A stretch of DNA of 64,000 nucleotides from Mycolicibacterium lutetiense (GCF_017876775.1 NZ_JAGIOP010000002.1:868001-932000); one strand, 5' to 3'; positions 1 to 11,239 are shown, counted from the stretch's first letter. Program-made: numbers and translations. The notes: a model not told the origin generated them from the letters alone.

Positions 1-1110
1 GATCTCGGGTGCGCTGACCACCTGCGAGTCCAAGGTGAAGGCGGTCTGAGTGCCCACGTTGGCCGCGGTGAAGTCGGCCCAGGTCTTGGCTCCCCCACTC
101 TTGAAGGTCACGTCGACGACGTACTGGCCCTGCTGCTGGTCCAGACCCGAGGAGGCGGTCTCGATCTCTTCACCGCTCATGATCGACTTGCTGAGCAGGT
201 ACACCGTCTGCCCGTCTTGCGAGCACGTGATCAACGGCAGGTTCGGGTCGTCGTTGCCGGCGAGCACATCTTCCTCACCGCAACGGGTGGCCTGGTACTG
301 CAGCGCCAGGATCTGGATCGACGGGTTGGTGCTCTGCCGCAGTTCCTTCTCGTCGGAAATCCGCTGCGCCATAGCGGCCTTGGCGTCACCGGGCTTCGGC
401 TGTTCGGGAGCCGGAGCCGGTGCGGGACCGGGTGCCGGTGCAGGCGCCGGGCCGGGCTCACCCGGGGCCGGAGCCGGAGTCGGTTCACCTGGAGTCGGTG
501 CCGGGTCCAGCGGGTAGGGCCGCGGCTGGGGAGCCGGGACCGGCTCACCCGCCGGAGGCGCCGGCTGCTCGCCGGCCGGCGGTACCGCCGGAGCCTCGCC
601 CGGCGCACCCGGAGCCAGACCTGGGACCGCACCGGGAAGCCCGGGCACGACACCCGGAGCCGCAGGAGCACCCGGGGCCGCAGGAGCACCCGGAGCGCCC
701 GGCTGCTGTCCCTGCGGAGCCGGCGGCTTGGCGGGCATCGAGTGCACGACCGGCCGGATGTACAGGCGGGCGGTCTGGCCCAGGTTGCGGGCCTCGCTGC
801 CGTCATTGCCGGGAACGGTGATCACCAGGTTGTCGCCGTCGATGACGACCTCCGAGCCGGAGACGCCGAGACCGTCGACGCGGGCACTGATGATTTGTTG
901 GGCCTGGCTGAGTGCCTCTCTGGTGGGCGTCGAGCCGTCCGGGGTGCGCGCTGTCAGCGTCACCCGGGTACCGCCCTGCAGGTCAATGCCTAGTTTTGGC
1001 TTCGCCTGCTTGTCGCCGGTGAGAAACACCAGCAGATAAACGCCGACCAGAAGTGCCAGGAATAGCGACAGGTAGCGCGCAGGATGCACCGGCGCCGAAG
1101 ACGATGCCAC
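1..1110 (-). CDS. secD: Protein translocase subunit SecD (5' part, runs off the window)
   Basis: SecD is the large membrane subunit of SecDF, which uses proton motive force to help pull proteins out of the SecYEG channel. The frame opens at a GTG at 1110 (Met-Ala-Ser-Ser-Ser) and stays open for 370 codons to the window edge. A single N-terminal membrane segment lies at about residues 13-31, followed by the family motif Gly-Ile-Asp-Leu-Gln-Gly-Gly. Residues of about 127-237 are a Pro/Ala/Gly-rich insertion, a feature I associate with mycobacterial SecD, that splits the first periplasmic domain. The remaining six-helix membrane part lies outside the window. yajC is 72 bp upstream on the same strand, as in the usual yajC-secD-secF order. 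Confidence 0.93.
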   Translation of the reverse strand, partial: MASSSAPVHPARYLSLFLALLVGVYLLVFLTGDKQAKPKLGIDLQGGTRVTLTARTPDGSTPTREALSQAQQIISARVDGLGVSGSEVVIDGDNLVITVPGNDGSEARNLGQTARLYIRPVVHSMPAKPPAPQGQQPGAPGAPAAPGAPAAPGVVPGLPGAVPGLAPGAPGEAPAVPPAGEQPAPPAGEPVPAPQPRPYPLDPAPTPGEPTPAPAPGEPGPAPAPAPGPAPAPAPEQPKPGDAKAAMAQRISDEKELRQSTNPSIQILALQYQATRCGEEDVLAGNDDPNLPLITCSQDGQTVYLLSKSIMSGEEIETASSGLDQQQGQYVVDVTFKSGGAKTWADFTAANVGTQTAFTLDSQVVSAPEI

Positions 1111-1182
1111 GTTTCTAGGGTCTCCTCGAGATCAGTTCGTCAGCACCGCAAAGGGTACGTGCTTGTCCTGGGTGCTCTGCGG

Positions 1183-1542
1183 TCAGTCTTTCTTGAAGCC
1201 GTCGGCGTCGGTGACACCGGTGCTCTCGGTCAATTCGGTCGCGCCTGCCGAAGCGGCGGTCTCATCCTCGAGATCATCGTCGGTGTCCTCCTCGATGCGA
1301 TCGCGCACGGCGAGCTTCATCCAGGTGGTGACGACGCCGGGGGCGATCTCCAGGTCGACGTTGTCGTCGGTGATACCGGTGATGGTGGCCAGCATGCCCG
1401 AGGTGGTGTGCACTCGATCCCCGACCTGCAGAGAATTGTGCAGGTCGATGGTCGCCTGCATGGCCTTGCGCTGACGACGCGACGCGAAGAACATAAATGC
1501 GCCCATGACGATCAGCAAGGGCAGGAAAATGACGAGATCCAT
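1183..1542 (-). CDS. yajC: Preprotein translocase accessory subunit YajC
   Basis: YajC is a small single-span membrane protein that associates with SecDF. The 119-residue product has one N-terminal membrane helix (about residues 3-20), then a basic stretch Ser-Arg-Arg-Gln-Arg-Lys, then the conserved YajC core containing Gly-Asp-Arg-Val-His-Thr-Thr-Ser-Gly. The last 35 residues are acidic and low-complexity, which is common in actinobacterial versions. It lies directly upstream of secD on the same strand and is transcribed away from gabT, so the 160 bp between 1543 and 1703 should hold both promoters. Confidence 0.93.
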   Translation of the reverse strand: MDLVIFLPLLIVMGAFMFFASRRQRKAMQATIDLHNSLQVGDRVHTTSGMLATITGITDDNVDLEIAPGVVTTWMKLAVRDRIEEDTDDDLEDETAASAGATELTESTGVTDADGFKKD

Positions 1543-1703
1543 GTCAGTTATGTCTTTCGTGTTGTGTCAGAAGTCAGGGCGACCGAGGCCACGATACCGC
1601 CGCCGAGCCGGACCACCCCATTCGCCGCCGACAGTCGGGTGTGACGACTAGGCTCGAGACGCGTTCTTTCCGGCGCCGCCCTTGGAGAATTCAGGAGGCT
1701 GTG

Positions 1704-3044
1704 TTGAGTCATCCCGAGCAGAGTCGCCATCTGGCCACCGCGATCCCGGGCCCGAAATCTGAGGCGTTGATCGGCCGGAAAATGGCCGCTGTCGCCCGTG
1801 GTGTCGGCACGACCATGCCGGTGTATGCCGCCCGCGCCGGCGGCGGCATCGTCGAGGACGTTGACGGTAATCGGCTCATCGACCTGGGCTCGGGCATTGC
1901 CGTCACCACCATCGGCAACTCGTCGCCGCGGGTGGTCGAGGCAGTCGCCGCACAGGCCGGCGAGTTCACCCATACGTGCTTCATGGTGACGCCGTACGAG
2001 CGGTACGTCGCGGTCTGCGAGCACCTCAACCGGCTCACACCGGTGCGGGGCGAGAAACGCTCGGCCTTGTTCAATTCCGGTTCTGAGGCCGTCGAGAACG
2101 CAGTCAAGATCGCCCGGTCCTACACCCACAAGCCCGCCGTCGTCGCGTTCGACCACGCCTATCACGGGCGCACCAACCTGACCATGGCCCTGACTGCCAA
2201 GGTGATGCCCTACAAGCATGGCTTCGGCCCATTCGCACCCGAGATCTACCGGGCGCCGTTGTCCTACCCCTACCGCGACGCCGAGTTCGGCAAGGAGCTG
2301 GCCACCGACGGCGCGCTGGCGGCCAGGCGGGCCATCGACGTGATGGAAAAACAGATCGGCGCCGACAACCTGGCCGCGGTGATCATCGAACCCATCCAGG
2401 GCGAGGGCGGGTTCATCGTGCCGGCCGACGGGTTCCTGCCCGCACTGTTGGGCTGGTGCCGCGACAACAACGTGGTGTTCATCGCCGACGAGGTGCAGAC
2501 CGGGTTCGCCCGGACCGGCGCAATGTTCGCGTGCGAGCACGAGGGCATCGATCCCGATCTCATCGTCACCGCCAAGGGGATCGCCGACGGCCTGCCGTTG
2601 TCGGCGGTGACCGGCCGCGCCGAGATCATGGACTCGCCGCACGTCTCCGGGTTGGGCGGCACCTACGGCGGCAACCCGATCGCCTGCGCGGCGGCGCTGG
2701 CCACCATCGAGACCATCGAGGCCGACGGACTGGTCGCCCGCGCCCAGCACATCGAGCTGCTGATGAAGGACCGACTTGGCCGGTTGCAGGCCGAGGACGA
2801 CCGGATCGGCGACGTGCGCGGCCGGGGGGCGATGATCGCCGTCGAACTGGTCAAGGCCGGCACCACGACCCCCGACCCGGAGCTGACCAAGGCGCTGTGC
2901 GCCGGTGCCCATTCGGCCGGGGTGATCGTGCTGTCCTGCGGTACCTATGGCAACGTGCTGCGCTTCCTCCCGCCGCTGACGATCAGCGACGAACTGCTCG
3001 TCGAGGGGCTCGACGTGCTCGAGCTGATCCTGCGCGACCTCTGA
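1704..3044 (+). CDS. gabT: 4-aminobutyrate aminotransferase
   Basis: This is a class III PLP-dependent aminotransferase that moves the amino group of GABA to 2-oxoglutarate, giving succinate semialdehyde and glutamate. The product of about 446 residues matches family length. It contains the substrate region around Gly-Gly-Gly-Ile-Val-Glu-Asp-Val, the Asp-Glu-Val-Gln cofactor motif and the PLP lysine in Thr-Ala-Lys-Gly-Ile-Ala-Asp-Gly at about residue 291. An AGGAGG at 1693-1698 decides the start: TTG at 1704 has a 5-nt spacer, while the in-frame GTG at 1701 has only 2 nt. The open frame extends upstream to 1641, but that part does not look like GabT. The order secD-yajC-gabT is that of M. tuberculosis. 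Confidence 0.93.
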   Translation: MSHPEQSRHLATAIPGPKSEALIGRKMAAVARGVGTTMPVYAARAGGGIVEDVDGNRLIDLGSGIAVTTIGNSSPRVVEAVAAQAGEFTHTCFMVTPYERYVAVCEHLNRLTPVRGEKRSALFNSGSEAVENAVKIARSYTHKPAVVAFDHAYHGRTNLTMALTAKVMPYKHGFGPFAPEIYRAPLSYPYRDAEFGKELATDGALAARRAIDVMEKQIGADNLAAVIIEPIQGEGGFIVPADGFLPALLGWCRDNNVVFIADEVQTGFARTGAMFACEHEGIDPDLIVTAKGIADGLPLSAVTGRAEIMDSPHVSGLGGTYGGNPIACAAALATIETIEADGLVARAQHIELLMKDRLGRLQAEDDRIGDVRGRGAMIAVELVKAGTTTPDPELTKALCAGAHSAGVIVLSCGTYGNVLRFLPPLTISDELLVEGLDVLELILRDL

Positions 3045-3048
3045 GGTA

Positions 3049-3669
3049 TTAGTGCGCGTGGGTGTGGCGTCCACCGAAGAATCCGCCCCAGGTCCGACGT
3101 CTAGGCGTGCCCACCGCTTCGGTCGGCTGAGCGTCGGCGACCGCTTCGGGCTCGGTCGACACCGCCGACGCGACGGGTCGGCGCACGTATTCGACATCAC
3201 GCACACTGCGGACCGATAGTCGCCCTACCGCGACGGCTCCCAGGAACACGATCAATGCGCCCAGCCCCGAGAAGTAGGCCAGCTCGAGGCTGACGCGCTT
3301 GGCGTCGGTCACGGCGATCGGCATCCCGGCGTCGCCCATGCCCAATGGCCCTGCGAGCGCCCGGCCGATCACGAACCACGCCCCGCCGAGTACCGCCAGC
3401 CATGCGCCGAAATGGGCCGTGGCCCGGTTACCCGAAACCAGGAGGAGCAGGCCGCCCAGCGCCGTGACAGCACCCGGAAGTACCTCCAACCACCCGCGCG
3501 CCGACGTCCAGAACCAGCCCTGGTCCGGCGTGAACGCGAAGTCGAAGTACGGCCCCACGAACGGGATCAGCGCACCCCAGATTCCGAGCAGCACCAGCAG
3601 AAACCCACTGGCGGCTCCGCGGCTGCGTGGCATTCGCAGACGGCTGCCGGGGGTATCGAATTCGGTCAT
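3049..3669 (-). CDS. Conserved four-helix membrane protein
   Basis: I do not recognise a function. The 206-residue product has four hydrophobic segments at about residues 20-47, 62-82, 86-105 and 131-152. It then has a hydrophilic tail that ends in a basic, His-rich stretch (Thr-His-Ala-His at the C-terminus), presumably cytoplasmic. An AAAGGAGG five bases before the ATG at 3669 supports the start strongly. The stop codon lies 4 bp from the gabT stop, so the two genes converge. The His-rich end might bind metal, but nothing else in the sequence supports this. Confidence 0.8.
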   Translation of the reverse strand: MTEFDTPGSRLRMPRSRGAASGFLLVLLGIWGALIPFVGPYFDFAFTPDQGWFWTSARGWLEVLPGAVTALGGLLLLVSGNRATAHFGAWLAVLGGAWFVIGRALAGPLGMGDAGMPIAVTDAKRVSLELAYFSGLGALIVFLGAVAVGRLSVRSVRDVEYVRRPVASAVSTEPEAVADAQPTEAVGTPRRRTWGGFFGGRHTHAH

Positions 3670-3869
3670 GATGCCTCCTTTGACATCCCGGTGGGTACCC
3701 CAAACTCAGTGGCAGTAACGCTCCTACGGTGAGGAGATGCGCCGAGTAGGGATCGTCTTGCGCGATGAGTTGGCCGCCTGGGCGCGATGGATTAGCAGGC
3801 CTGCCCGGGGGCACCACATAGAAATGACCGGACTCACAGCACATTGACAGCGCAGAAGCTGGTTTTCCG

Positions 3870-3898
3870 GAAATAAGTTTAGTTTCACTAACGTAGTA
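3870..3898 (+). promoter_or_regulatory. Promoter/operator element of the first CAR gene
   Basis: A -10-like hexamer TAAGTT (3874-3879) runs directly into an inverted repeat TTAGT-TTC-ACTAA (3879-3891) followed by CGTAGTA. The same 29-bp element occurs before the second CAR gene (7545-7573), with 25 of 29 bases identical and with its end exactly 60 bases before the start codon in both cases. Overlap of palindrome and -10 box suggests a repressor site. The cognate regulator is not evident in this window. Confidence 0.65.
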
Positions 3899-3957
3899 GT
3901 TCGGTAGCGCAACGTCGCGCCAGTGATTATTTCCGCTATCTGTAAAGAGGGTTCTTG

Positions 3958-6900
3958 ATGTCGTCCGATACTCGCGAAGAGCAACTAGCAATCCGGATCG
4001 CCGATCTGACCGCCGCCGATCCCCAGTTCGCCGCCGCGATTCCCAGCGACACCGTCACCGCCGCCGTCGACGTCCCCGGCCTCCTGTTGCCCGAGATCGT
4101 CCAGACCCTCCTGCAGGGTTATGCCGAACGGCCGGCGCTCGGTGAACGCGCACAAGAATTCGTCACCGATCCGGCCACCGGTCGGACCACGGCCCGCCTG
4201 CTCCCCCGGTTCGACACGATCAGCTACGGCCAGCTCGCCGACCGGGTCCGCGCCCTCGCCGCGGCCTTGCACGCCACTGCCGTCGCGACCGGCGACCGGG
4301 TTGCCATCCTCGGATTCACCAGCGCCGACTACACCGTGATCGACACCGCACTGGGCCAGATCGGCGCGGTGTCGGTGCCCCTGCAGACCAGCTCCTCGCC
4401 CGAGTCGCTGGCGCCGATCGTGACCGAGACCGAGCCGCGCGTGATCGCCGCGAGCGTCGACCACCTCGCCGCCGCAGTCGAACTGGCGGTCACCGCCCAC
4501 GCTCCAGCCCGGGTCCTCGTCTTCGACTACCACCCCGAGCTCGACGACCACCGCGACGCCGTGGCATCGGCCTCCGAGCGGCTGGCGGGCACCGGCGTCG
4601 CAGTCGAGACCCTGACCGACCTCCTGGACCGCGGCGACAAGCTGCCGGCGCCCGAGGCACCCAAGGCTGACGGCACCGATCCGCTCGCCTTGCTGATCTA
4701 CACCTCTGGCAGCACCGGTGCCCCCAAGGGCGCCATGTACCTGCAGAGCTCGGTCGGCAAATTCTGGCGGCGCAACAGCAAGGCCTGGCTCGGACCGGTC
4801 AGCTCGGCGATCAATCTGAGTTTCATGCCGATGAGCCATGTGATGGGCCGCGGCATCCTGTACGCGTCGCTCGCCGCCGGCGGTACCTGCTACTTCGCGG
4901 CCCGCAGCGATCTGTCGACGCTGCTCGAGGACCTCGCCCTGGTGCGGCCCACTGAGCTGAATTTCGTTCCGCGCGTGTGGGAGATGATCCACAGCGAGTA
5001 CCAGAGCCGGGTCGATCACCGCCTGGCCGAGGGAGGCCAGGACCGTGACGCGGTCGAGGCCGACGTACTGGCCGAGGTGCGCGACGAGGTTCTCGGCGGA
5101 CGGTTCGTCGCGGCGATGACCGGCTCGGCACCCATCTCGGCCGACCTCAAGGTCTGGACCGAGGACATGCTCGGCATTCATCTGCTGGAGGGTTACGGCT
5201 CGACCGAGGCCGGTATGGCGCTGTTCGACGGCGTGGCCCAGCGTCCGCCGGTGATCGACTACAAGCTCGTCGACGTCCCCGACCTTGGGTACTTCAGCAC
5301 CGATCAGCCCCACCCGCGTGGCGAGCTGCTGATCAAGACCGAGAATCTGTTCCCCGGCTACTACAAGCGTCCCGACGTGACCGCGTCGGTGTTCGACGAG
5401 GACGGCTTCTACCGGACCGGTGACGTCGTCGCCGAGATCGGCCCGGATCAGCTGCGCTACGTCGACCGGCGCAACAACGTGCTCAAGCTCGCCCAGGGCG
5501 AGTTCGTCACGCTGGCCAAGTTGGAAGCAGTCTTCGGCAACAGCCCCCTGGTGCAACAGATCTACGTCTACGGCAACAGCGCGCAGCCATACCTGCTGGC
5601 CGTCGTGGTGCCCACCGATCTGACGGTGTCGAAGGAGGCGATCAGCGAATCCCTGCAGGAGGTCGCCCGGGATGCCGATCTGCAGTCCTATGAGGTCCCG
5701 CGCGATTTCATCGTGGAGACAACACCTTTCAGCCTGGAGAACGGCTTGCTGACCGGCATCCGCAAGCTGGCCTGGCCGAAGTTGAAGGCGCACTATGGCG
5801 AGCGGTTGGAGCAGCTCTACACCGACCTGGCCGAGACTCAGGCCAACGAGTTGCGCGCCCTGCGCACCGGCGCGGCCGACGCCCCGGTGCTGGAGACCGT
5901 GAGCCGGGCCGCCGGCGCCCTGTTGGGTGCCGCGGCTTCGGATCTGGAGCCCGACGCCCATTTCACCGATCTGGGCGGAGATTCGTTGTCGGCATTGACC
6001 TTCGGCAATCTTCTCCGGGAGATCTTCGACGTGGATGTGCCCGTCGGCGTGATCGTCAGCCCGGCCACCGACCTGGCCGGCATCGCCACCTACATCGAAA
6101 CGCAGCGCCACGGATCCCAACGCCCGACCTACGCATCGGTGCACGGCAGGCACGCCGCCGAAGTCGCCGCCGCCGACCTGACGCTGGACAAGTTCCTCGA
6201 CGCGGACACCCTGGCTGCCGCACCCGGCCTGCCCAAGGCCCCAGCCGAGGTGCGCACAGTGTTGCTCACCGGCGCCACCGGATTCCTGGGCCGCTATCTG
6301 GCCCTGGAATGGCTGGAACGCATGGATCTGGTCGACGGCAAGGTCATCGCCCTGGTGCGGGCCAAGTCCGATGAGGAGGCCCGAGCCCGGCTCGATGCCA
6401 CCTTCGGCGGTGCTGAATCTAACAGCGGTGGCGACGCGAAACTCCTTGCGCACTACCAGGATCTGGCCGCCGACCACCTCGAAGTGATCGCCGGCGACAA
6501 GGGTGAGGAAAACCTCGGCCTGGATCAGCAGACCTGGCAGCGGCTGGCCGCTGACGTCGACCTGATCGTCGATCCGGCCGCACTGGTCAACCACGTGCTG
6601 CCGTACAGCGAACTGTTCGGGCCCAATGCCCTGGGCACCGCCGAGCTGATCAAGATCGCGCTCACCACGAAGATCAAGCCGTACACCTATGTGTCGACCA
6701 TCGGCGTGGGCGATCAGATCGAGCCGGGGAAGTTCGTCGAAGGCGTCGACGTCCGCCAGATGAGCGCGGTCCGCAAGATCAACGACGGCTACGCCAACGG
6801 CTACGGCAACAGCAAGTGGGCCGGCGAGGTCCTGCTGCGGGAGGCCAACGATCTGTGCCGGCTGCCGGTGGCGGTGTTCCGTTGCGACATGATCCTGGCT

Positions 6901-7461
6901 GATACCACCTACTCGGGTCAGCTGAACCTGCCGGACATGTTCACCCGGATGATGCTCAGCCTGGTCGCCAGCGGTATCGCGCCCGGCTCGTTCTACCAGC
7001 TCGACGCTGACGGCAACCGGCAGCGCTCGCACTACGACGGACTGCCGGTCGAGTTCATCGCCGAGGCCATTTCGACACTGGGCGGGCAATCCGTGGAGAG
7101 CTTCGAGACCTACCACGTGATGAACCCGTACGACGACGGCCTCGGGCTCGACGAGTTCGCCGACTGGCTGATCGAGGCCGGCTACCCGATCGAGCGCATC
7201 GCCGACTATGGGCAGTGGATCCAGCGCTTCGAGAGCACCCTGCGCGCGCTGCCGGACAAGCAGCGACAGGCCTCACTGCTGCCGCTGCTGCACAACTACC
7301 AGCAGCCCGAGCGGCCGATGCTGGGCGCCCTGGCCCCCACTGACGTGTTCCGGGCCGCGGTGCAGGAAGCCAAGATCGGACCGGACAAGGACATCCCTCA
7401 TGTCAGCCCGGCAGTGATCGTCAAGTACATCACCGACCTGCAGCAGCTCGGCCTGCTCTAG
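3958..7461 (+). CDS. car: Carboxylic acid reductase (CAR), copy 1
   Basis: CAR reduces carboxylic acids to aldehydes using ATP and NADPH. Domains read in order: an adenylation domain (about 1-640) with the AMP-binding loop Tyr-Thr-Ser-Gly-Ser-Thr-Gly near residue 248; a carrier domain with the phosphopantetheine serine in Leu-Gly-Gly-Asp-Ser at about 676; and a thioester-reductase domain (about 765-1167) with the NADP loop Thr-Gly-Ala-Thr-Gly-Phe-Leu-Gly at about 771 and catalytic Tyr949/Lys953 in Tyr-Gly-Asn-Ser-Lys. The length of 1167 residues is typical. The start is ATG 3958, preceded by AAAGAGGG; an in-frame TTG lies one codon earlier. The position next to gabT matches M. tuberculosis fadD9. 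The carrier needs a phosphopantetheinyl transferase encoded elsewhere. Confidence 0.96.
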   Translation: MSSDTREEQLAIRIADLTAADPQFAAAIPSDTVTAAVDVPGLLLPEIVQTLLQGYAERPALGERAQEFVTDPATGRTTARLLPRFDTISYGQLADRVRALAAALHATAVATGDRVAILGFTSADYTVIDTALGQIGAVSVPLQTSSSPESLAPIVTETEPRVIAASVDHLAAAVELAVTAHAPARVLVFDYHPELDDHRDAVASASERLAGTGVAVETLTDLLDRGDKLPAPEAPKADGTDPLALLIYTSGSTGAPKGAMYLQSSVGKFWRRNSKAWLGPVSSAINLSFMPMSHVMGRGILYASLAAGGTCYFAARSDLSTLLEDLALVRPTELNFVPRVWEMIHSEYQSRVDHRLAEGGQDRDAVEADVLAEVRDEVLGGRFVAAMTGSAPISADLKVWTEDMLGIHLLEGYGSTEAGMALFDGVAQRPPVIDYKLVDVPDLGYFSTDQPHPRGELLIKTENLFPGYYKRPDVTASVFDEDGFYRTGDVVAEIGPDQLRYVDRRNNVLKLAQGEFVTLAKLEAVFGNSPLVQQIYVYGNSAQPYLLAVVVPTDLTVSKEAISESLQEVARDADLQSYEVPRDFIVETTPFSLENGLLTGIRKLAWPKLKAHYGERLEQLYTDLAETQANELRALRTGAADAPVLETVSRAAGALLGAAASDLEPDAHFTDLGGDSLSALTFGNLLREIFDVDVPVGVIVSPATDLAGIATYIETQRHGSQRPTYASVHGRHAAEVAAADLTLDKFLDADTLAAAPGLPKAPAEVRTVLLTGATGFLGRYLALEWLERMDLVDGKVIALVRAKSDEEARARLDATFGGAESNSGGDAKLLAHYQDLAADHLEVIAGDKGEENLGLDQQTWQRLAADVDLIVDPAALVNHVLPYSELFGPNALGTAELIKIALTTKIKPYTYVSTIGVGDQIEPGKFVEGVDVRQMSAVRKINDGYANGYGNSKWAGEVLLREANDLCRLPVAVFRCDMILADTTYSGQLNLPDMFTRMMLSLVASGIAPGSFYQLDADGNRQRSHYDGLPVEFIAEAISTLGGQSVESFETYHVMNPYDDGLGLDEFADWLIEAGYPIERIADYGQWIQRFESTLRALPDKQRQASLLPLLHNYQQPERPMLGALAPTDVFRAAVQEAKIGPDKDIPHVSPAVIVKYITDLQQLGLL

Positions 7462-7467
7462 TCCCCC

Positions 7468-7503
7468 GTGCGCCCGTCCCACATCGGAGTGGGACGGGCG
7501 CAC
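7468..7503 (+). terminator. Hairpin terminator after CAR copy 1
   Basis: A perfect 14-bp inverted repeat (7468-7481 with 7490-7503) with an 8-nt loop begins six bases after the CAR stop codon. There is no T-run, as is usual for mycobacterial terminators. It separates the two CAR genes into independent transcription units. Confidence 0.75.
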
Positions 7504-7544
7504 GTCGGGCGTGACGCATCTCGCAGCCCCAGGACTGGCATCTC

Positions 7545-7573
7545 GAAATATAATTAGTTTTACTAACGTAGTA
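7545..7573 (+). promoter_or_regulatory. Promoter/operator element of the second CAR gene
   Basis: A perfect -10 hexamer TATAAT (7549-7554) overlaps the inverted repeat TTAGT-TTT-ACTAA (7554-7566), followed by CGTAGTA. This is the duplicate of the element at 3870-3898, with the same 60-base distance from motif end to start codon. The shared palindrome implies that both CAR genes answer to one regulator. Confidence 0.68.
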
Positions 7574-7632
7574 ATTACTAGGCACGGCAAACGTGCCGAC
7601 CATAGTTATTTTGATTTGCTCAGGGGACCGAT

Positions 7633-10600
7633 ATGACGACCGAAACACGCGAGGACCGGCTCCAACGCCGCATCGCACACCTGCATGACACCGACCCACA
7701 GTTCGCCGCCGCCTACCCCAGCGACACCGTCAACGCCGCCGTCGCGCAGCCCGAGCTGCGGCTGCCGGCCATCGTCAAAGGGGTGCTCACCGGGTACGCC
7801 GACCGCCCCGCGCTCGGACAGCGCGCCGTCGAACTCGTCACCGACGCCGCCGGCCGGACCTCGGCCCAGCTGCTCCCCCGTTTTGACACCATCACCTACC
7901 GCCAGCTGGGCGACCGCGTCCAAGCGGTGACCAACGCGTGGCACAACCATCCGGTGAAGCCCGGCGACCGCGTCGCCATCCTCGGCTTCACCAGCGTCGA
8001 CTACACCACGATCGACACCGCACTCATCGAACTCGGCGCCGTGTCGGTGCCGCTGCAGACCAGCGCCCCGGTCAGCACACTGCAGCCGATTGTCGCCGAG
8101 ACCGAACCGGTCGTGATCGCTGCGAGCATCGACTTCCTTGACGACGCAGTCGAATTGGTCCGGACCGGCCCCGCGCCCCGCCGCCTCGTGGTGTTCGACT
8201 ACCTTCCCCAGGTCGATGCTCAGCGCGAGGCCTTCGAAGCGGCCAAGGCGGCCCTGTCGGATACCGACGTGATCGTCGAACCTGTGGCCGACGTCCTCGA
8301 CCGCGGCCGCTCGCTGGCCGACGCACCGCTCTACACGCCAGGTCAGGCCGACCCGCTGGCCATGCTGATCTACACCTCCGGCAGCACCGGGACCCCCAAG
8401 GGCGCGATGTACCCGGAGAGCAAGGTCGCCAACATGTGGCAGCTCGCGGCCAAGGCCAATTGGGACCCACAGCAGGCCGTGCTGCCCGCGGTCACGCTCA
8501 ACTTCATGCCGATGAGCCACGTCATGGGCCGCGGCATCCTGATCGGCACCCTGAGCTCGGGCGGGACCGCGTATTTTGCGGCGCGCAGCGACCTTTCGAC
8601 CTTCCTGGGCGATCTCGCACTGGTCCGGCCCACGCAGCTCAGCTTCGTGCCGCGGATCTGGGACATGCTGTTCGGTGAGTACCAGAGCCACCTCGACCGC
8701 GCCGGCGGCAGTGAAGACGCGGTGCTCGCCGAGGTTCGCGAGAACCTGCTGGGCGGGCGGTTCGTCTCCGCGATGTCGGGCTCCGCGCCGATCTCGGCTG
8801 AGATGAAGGCTTGGGTGGAGCGCCTGCTCGACATGCACCTGCTGGAGGGATACGGCTCGACCGAGGCCGGTTCGGTCTTCGTGGACGGCCAGATCCAGCG
8901 TCCGCCGGTGATCGACTACAAGCTCGTCGACGTTCCCGATCTCGGGTACTTCGGCACCGATCAGCCTCATCCGCGTGGCGAGCTACTGGTGAAGTCCGAG
9001 CAGATGTTCCCCGGGTACTACAAGCGTCCGGAGATCACCGCCGAGATGTTCGACGAGGACGGCTATTACCGCACCGGTGACATCGTGGCCGAGCTCGGAC
9101 CGGATCACGTGGAGTACCTCGACCGGCGCAACAACGTGCTCAAGCTTTCGCAGGGCGAGTTCGTCGCCGTGTCCAAGCTGGAGGCGGTCTTCGGGGACAG
9201 CCCGCTGGTGCGGCAGATCTTCATCTACGGCAACAGCGCCCGCTCCTATCTGCTGGCCGTGGTGGTACCGACCGATCCCAGTGCGTCCAAGCGGGCGATC
9301 AACGACTCCCTGCAGGACGCGGCCCGTGCCGCTGGTCTGCAATCGTATGAGATCCCCCGCGATTTCATCGTGGAGACAATGCCTTTCAGCCTGGAGAACG
9401 GCCTGCTGACCGGTATCCGCAAGCTGGCCCGCCCCAACCTGAAGAATCACTACGGCGACCGGTTGGAGCAGCTGTACACCGAGCTGGCCGAAGGTCAGGC
9501 CAACGAGCTCAGCGAACTGCGGCGCAGCGGTTCGCACGCCCCCGTTCTCGACACCGTCAGCCGGGCCGCCGGAGCGCTGTTGGGTGCCGCGGCATCCGAT
9601 CTCTCACCTGACGCCCATTTCACCGATCTGGGCGGAGATTCGTTGTCGGCGTTGACCTTCTCGAATCTGCTGCACGAGATCTTCGATGTGGACGTGCCGG
9701 TCGGTGTGATCGTCAGCCCGGCAACCGATCTGGCCGGCATCGGCGCCTACATCGAGGCGCAGCGCCACGGATCGAAACGCCCGACCTACGCCTCGGTGCA
9801 CGGACGTGGCGCCACCGAGGTACATGCCCGCGATCTGACACTGGACAAGTTCATCGACGCGGACACCCTGGCCGCCGCACCGTCGCTGCCCAAGGCCCCG
9901 GCCGAGGTTCGCACCGTGCTGCTGACCGGCGCCACCGGATTCCTGGGCCGCTACCTGGCCCTGGAATGGCTGGAGCGCATGGACCTGGTCGACGGCAAGG
10001 TCATCGCCCTCGTCCGCGCCAAGAGCGACACCGAGGCCCGTGCGCGGCTCGATGCCACCTTCGATGTCGGTGATGCGAAATTGCTTGCGCACTACCAGGA
10101 TCTGGCCGCCGACCACCTCGAAGTGATCGCCGGCGACAAGGGTGAGGCCGATCTGGGTCTCGACCACGACACCTGGCAGCGACTGGCCGACGAGGTCGAC
10201 CTGATCGTCGACCCGGCCGCGCTGGTCAACCACGTGCTGCCCTACAGCCAGATGTTCGACGCGAATGCGCTGGGCACCGCCGAGCTGATTCGTATTGCAC
10301 TCACCACGAAGATCAAGCCGTTCGTCTACGTCTCGACGATCGGTGTGGCCGCCGGCATCGCACCCGGCGCCTTCGTGGAGGATGCCGACATCCGGGTGAT
10401 CAGCCCGACCCGCCAGGTCGACGATTCCTACGCCAACGGCTACGGCAACAGCAAGTGGGCCGGCGAGGTCCTGCTGCGTGAGGCCCACGATCTGTGCGGG
10501 CTGCCGGCCTCGGTGTTCCGCTGCGACATGATCCTGGCCGACACGACCTACTCGGGTCAGCTCAACCTGCCCGACATGTTCACCCGACTGATGCTGAGCC

Positions 10601-11100
10601 TGGTGGCCACCGGTATCGCGCCCGGATCGTTCTACGAACTCGACGCTGACGGCAACCGCCAGCGGGCGCATTACGACGGGCTGCCGGTGGAGTTCATCGC
10701 CGAGGCCATCTCGACGCTGGGCGTGCACGTCACCGAAGGGTTCGAGACCTACCACGTGATGAACCCGTACGACGACGGCCTCGGCCTCGACGAGTTCACT
10801 GATTGGTTGATCGAGGCCGGTTACCCGGTGCATCGCATCGACGACTACGCGGAGTGGTTGCAGCGCTTCGACACTGCGCTGCGCGCCCTGCCGGACAAGC
10901 AGCGCCAGGCCTCTCTGCTGCCGCTGCTGCACAACTACCAGCAGCCGTCGTACCCGTTGCGCGGCGCAGTCGCGCCGACCGACCGGTTCCGGGCCGCGGT
11001 GCAGGAAGCCAAGATCGGGCCGGACAAGGACATCCCCCATGTCAGCCCGGCGATCATCGTGCAGTACATCACCAACCTGCAGCAGCTCGGACTGCTGTAA
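7633..11100 (+). CDS. car: Carboxylic acid reductase (CAR), copy 2
   Basis: This is a 1155-residue paralogue of the upstream CAR with the same adenylation, carrier and reductase domains. The AMP-binding loop is near residue 247, the phosphopantetheine serine of Leu-Gly-Gly-Asp-Ser is at about 670, the NADP loop at about 765, and catalytic Tyr937/Lys941 sit in Tyr-Gly-Asn-Ser-Lys. All motifs are intact, so both copies should be active. The carrier and reductase domains are nearly identical between copies, while the adenylation domain diverges more, which suggests different acid specificity. Compared with copy 1 it lacks a short Gly/Asn/Ser insertion near residue 810. It has its own promoter and terminator. 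Confidence 0.96.
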   Translation: MTTETREDRLQRRIAHLHDTDPQFAAAYPSDTVNAAVAQPELRLPAIVKGVLTGYADRPALGQRAVELVTDAAGRTSAQLLPRFDTITYRQLGDRVQAVTNAWHNHPVKPGDRVAILGFTSVDYTTIDTALIELGAVSVPLQTSAPVSTLQPIVAETEPVVIAASIDFLDDAVELVRTGPAPRRLVVFDYLPQVDAQREAFEAAKAALSDTDVIVEPVADVLDRGRSLADAPLYTPGQADPLAMLIYTSGSTGTPKGAMYPESKVANMWQLAAKANWDPQQAVLPAVTLNFMPMSHVMGRGILIGTLSSGGTAYFAARSDLSTFLGDLALVRPTQLSFVPRIWDMLFGEYQSHLDRAGGSEDAVLAEVRENLLGGRFVSAMSGSAPISAEMKAWVERLLDMHLLEGYGSTEAGSVFVDGQIQRPPVIDYKLVDVPDLGYFGTDQPHPRGELLVKSEQMFPGYYKRPEITAEMFDEDGYYRTGDIVAELGPDHVEYLDRRNNVLKLSQGEFVAVSKLEAVFGDSPLVRQIFIYGNSARSYLLAVVVPTDPSASKRAINDSLQDAARAAGLQSYEIPRDFIVETMPFSLENGLLTGIRKLARPNLKNHYGDRLEQLYTELAEGQANELSELRRSGSHAPVLDTVSRAAGALLGAAASDLSPDAHFTDLGGDSLSALTFSNLLHEIFDVDVPVGVIVSPATDLAGIGAYIEAQRHGSKRPTYASVHGRGATEVHARDLTLDKFIDADTLAAAPSLPKAPAEVRTVLLTGATGFLGRYLALEWLERMDLVDGKVIALVRAKSDTEARARLDATFDVGDAKLLAHYQDLAADHLEVIAGDKGEADLGLDHDTWQRLADEVDLIVDPAALVNHVLPYSQMFDANALGTAELIRIALTTKIKPFVYVSTIGVAAGIAPGAFVEDADIRVISPTRQVDDSYANGYGNSKWAGEVLLREAHDLCGLPASVFRCDMILADTTYSGQLNLPDMFTRLMLSLVATGIAPGSFYELDADGNRQRAHYDGLPVEFIAEAISTLGVHVTEGFETYHVMNPYDDGLGLDEFTDWLIEAGYPVHRIDDYAEWLQRFDTALRALPDKQRQASLLPLLHNYQQPSYPLRGAVAPTDRFRAAVQEAKIGPDKDIPHVSPAIIVQYITNLQQLGLL

Positions 11101-11133
11101 CAGACTTCCCCACCAGGGAAGAATCCCCTGAGC

Positions 11134-11162
11134 GGCCGCGGTCCTTACCCAGGACCGCGGCC
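11134..11162 (+). terminator. Hairpin terminator after CAR copy 2
   Basis: A perfect 12-bp stem (11134-11145 with 11151-11162) with a five-base loop lies 33 bases past the CAR stop. It has no T-run. It sits between the convergent CAR gene and the hydrolase gene. Confidence 0.7.
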
Positions 11163-11239
11163 AATCAGTATCTGTGCGAACGGTGCAACCACGTCACAGA
11201 GAAGAACCCGGCTGGCAGGTGGGCGCCGGAGTTGATGAA

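Noticed and set aside
3844..3849. TTGACA as the -35 box of CAR copy 1
   Set aside because: It is 24 bases from the -10-like box, too far for a normal spacer, and it is not conserved before CAR copy 2.
3985..7116. Very long open frame (over 1000 codons) on the minus strand opposite CAR copy 1
   Set aside because: It is the antisense shadow of a high-GC gene: no domains, His/Gln/Gly-rich, no ribosome site. Similar shadows lie opposite CAR copy 2, gabT, thrS and others.
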